DNA of 64,000 bases from assembly GCF_001651035.1 (NCBI RefSeq), contig NZ_LXRG01000054.1, positions 124,001-188,000 of the forward strand, given 5' to 3'. Origin of the DNA: Halomonas sp. ALS9. GTDB taxonomy: Bacteria > Pseudomonadota > Gammaproteobacteria > Pseudomonadales > Halomonadaceae. Below the pieces are notes generated by a model, which made no database searches, was not told the origin of the DNA, and saw only the letters and a list, made by a program, of their open reading frames with translations. The position numbers and the translations under genes are program-made. This document shows, in pieces, positions 62,590-64,000 of this stretch. Numbering within the stretch: position 1 is the first letter of the stretch; the number at the start of each line of letters is the position of its first letter.

Positions 62590-63156
62590 ATGAGAGCACT
62601 CACTTTTCTCAAATTACCATTCAACCATCGTGAAGGCTGGAAAGAGCTACAGGCTTCCTCCCCCTCCATTCCTTTACTAGCGTGGCTGGTGGTGTTACCC
62701 ATGTCGCTCTTGCCGCCAGTAATGCTCTATTATGCGGGCACCCATTACGGCGATGCATTTATGGCGGGCTTTGCTGACCGGGAGTGGCGTTTTCTCACGA
62801 CAATTATTTTCCTAGCAGAGATATTGAGTTTTTTCGTTATTGGCTGGGTAATCTACGCTGTAGTCAATGGAACTGAAGAGCTATCTATCAGCTATCAAGA
62901 TGCCTATTTACTTGCCACACTTGCACCACTACCGTTATTCGTCGCTTCATTGGCACTATTGGTACCCAGCTTACTTTTCAACGTAGTGGTTATACTTAGC
63001 GGGCTGGGCATCTCTTGCAGCTTGATTTACCACGGCTTACAAGCACTCTGTACCCATCAAGAATTTGATGTTGCTACGATCTCAGCCACTTACACCATTA
63101 TGGCTGCCAGTGCTCTGGGGTGGGGTCTTTTGTTTGCTGTTATCTGGGCTTATTAA
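62590..63156 (+). CDS. Yip1-family inner-membrane protein
   Basis: A 188-residue protein with five hydrophobic helices, beginning with the Yip1-type segment REGWKELQASSPSIPLLAWLVVLP. ATG 62590 has GGGGGGA seven bases upstream. The in-frame TTG at 62560 lies before that site and is rejected. Bacterial Yip1-domain proteins have no defined role. The divergent MarR gene may regulate it. Confidence 0.75.
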   Translation: MRALTFLKLPFNHREGWKELQASSPSIPLLAWLVVLPMSLLPPVMLYYAGTHYGDAFMAGFADREWRFLTTIIFLAEILSFFVIGWVIYAVVNGTEELSISYQDAYLLATLAPLPLFVASLALLVPSLLFNVVVILSGLGISCSLIYHGLQALCTHQEFDVATISATYTIMAASALGWGLLFAVIWAY

Positions 63157-63239
63157 GCCATGAACATTAGGCGCACCGGCCTACAGGGTCACTAATGCAG
63201 TCATCGTCAAGCCCAATGATGACGCGTGAAGCAAACGGT

Positions 63240-63671
63240 CTAACGTTGAGAAGTGGGTAATGTGTGCGCCAGGCAGGGCGATGAGCAAAGTTCACGATCA
63301 CTCGCGTCTTCCTCTTCGAGCGCTGATAGCGTCAATCTTTTGATTACCGGAAGGTGTGAATCCTCAATTTGTCGCACTGCGGTTAGTAAAGTGAGCTGCC
63401 CCATTCTTGCGAACCTCATTAAAGGCAGCAGCTTATCAGGGCATGCCTTCAGCTCACTACTGTACCGCTCAAAAAACAGTGACGTGCTGATTTCTTGCTG
63501 TTGATATTGACGACATAGTTGAGAGCCGGGTGCTATCTCCGGGTACCACTCGTTCAACGCCAGCGAGTGGCGCGACACCCCGTTAGGCCATAGCCGATCA
63601 ACCAAGACGCGCACACCGTCATGCTCCTCTATCGGCGCAAATACACGCTTAAGCATGATTTCATAGGACAT
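63240..63671 (-). CDS. DUF488-family protein (YeaO-like)
   Basis: A 143-residue protein with the DUF488 signature VRVLVDRLWPNGVSRHSLALNEWYPEIAPG (shortened in identity to its key residues RVLVDRLWPNG and EWYPEIAPG), FFERYSSELKACPDKL and LTLLTAVRQIEDSH. The C-terminal 25 residues are extra. Function unknown. The weak ribosome site leaves ATG 63656 as an alternative start. A weak hairpin (GTCATCGT/ATGATGAC, 63200-63223) follows its stop. Confidence 0.8.
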   Translation of the reverse strand: MSYEIMLKRVFAPIEEHDGVRVLVDRLWPNGVSRHSLALNEWYPEIAPGSQLCRQYQQQEISTSLFFERYSSELKACPDKLLPLMRFARMGQLTLLTAVRQIEDSHLPVIKRLTLSALEEEDASDRELCSSPCLAHTLPTSQR

Positions 63672-63845
63672 CGTTTATATACCTCCGCCAGCACGCACGT
63701 GGCTTCAGCGAATTTATTCATATCGGTATTAACATACCAGTAAATTTAGCCAATGCAGATCGGCATAGACCACTAGCCATTTAAGGCGCACCTGGTGCTT
63801 GAGGTCATCCGGCTTCAATAGCGTCAGCAGACGCTGCTTGTGAAT

Positions 63846-64000
63846 CTATGCCTGTCTGGGCGCACGATCACCATCGAAGAATACCTCGTGATCAGTCACC
63901 ACATTGACAAACTCAGATGGCAGGTTCATTTCACTGAGCCAGATCGCCGACTGGCCACTACGGAACACGGCGCTGTTCAGTTGAACATCCAGCAGCCAGT
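63846..64000 (-). pseudogene. 3' part of an unrecognised gene, possibly broken by TAG
   Basis: A frame enters from the right edge and reads LLDVQLNSAVFRSGQS, then SEMNLPSEFVNVVTDHEVFF and DGDRAPRQA, ending in TAG at 63848-63846. The same frame then stays open for another 38 codons (HKQRLLTLLKPDDLKHQV, LKWLVVYADLHWLNLL) to TAA at 63729. Both halves look protein-like, so the TAG may be a nonsense mutation. The family is not recognised. The rest of 63672-63845 holds nothing else I can name. Confidence 0.35.

Noticed and set aside
1..64000. CRISPR array, prophage, insertion sequence or integron
   Set aside because: No regularly spaced identical repeats, no transposase, integrase or phage structural genes were seen. 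The short tandem repeats have two or three copies and no spacers.

Overview
The window looks like chromosome of a Halomonas-type (Halomonadaceae) gammaproteobacterium. This is inferred from protein families and gene order, not from a database search. Nearly all genes are ordinary full-length chromosomal genes. I found no insertion sequence, phage, plasmid or CRISPR locus.

Region 1 (1-18.1 kb) is mostly housekeeping. On the minus strand it holds the start of a cardiolipin-synthase-like gene, class I fumarase, nei, uvrB, a coupled HMA-like/OsmC pair, tatD, prfC, a YjfB-type gene and a DadA-like oxidase. On the plus strand it holds ygfZ. A giant Amt-HAMP-PAS-PAS-GGDEF-EAL gene at 11.07-14.45 kb is cut by one in-frame TAA. 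A four-tRNA cluster (Pro-Arg-His-His) follows, then folD, mtnN and pyrC.

Region 2 (18.2-30.6 kb) holds a RegB/RegA-like redox two-component pair, a ketone-body cassette (hydroxybutyrate dehydrogenase and both CoA-transferase subunits with a divergent LysR gene), an orphan HybE-type chaperone, glutaredoxin 1, a YihG-like acyltransferase overlapping an NlpD-like lipoprotein, gcvT and an alanine/glycine:cation symporter. gcvH-gcvP (31.0-34.4 kb) are divergent from the symporter. The glycine-cleavage genes are thus split into two opposed units around a long imperfect palindrome.

Region 3 (34.4-39.1 kb) holds a LysR regulator, ppnN, a TauE/SafE permease, a small acidic protein and a DUF6694-like lipoprotein.

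Region 4 (39.2-62 kb) is a nitrate-respiration island. A long minus-strand operon reads narG-narH-narJ-narI-PPIase-moaB-moeA-(DGC zinc protein)-moaA, which joins the enzyme to synthesis of its molybdenum cofactor and a folding factor. Divergent from it is nsrR (NO sensor), followed by nnrS and hmp, which share an intergenic region with two NsrR-type operators. Next come a poorly known three-gene cassette, narX-narL, and narK-usp-narK. The narK leader has an FNR-type box and a perfect NarL-type 7-2-7 dyad. No nitrite reductase is in view. The window closes with MarR, Yip1 and DUF488 family genes and a partial, possibly broken reading frame.

A recurrent feature is short tandem duplication (2-3 copies, period 13-18 bp) in spacers, twice spanning a stop codon, together with several large extragenic palindromes.
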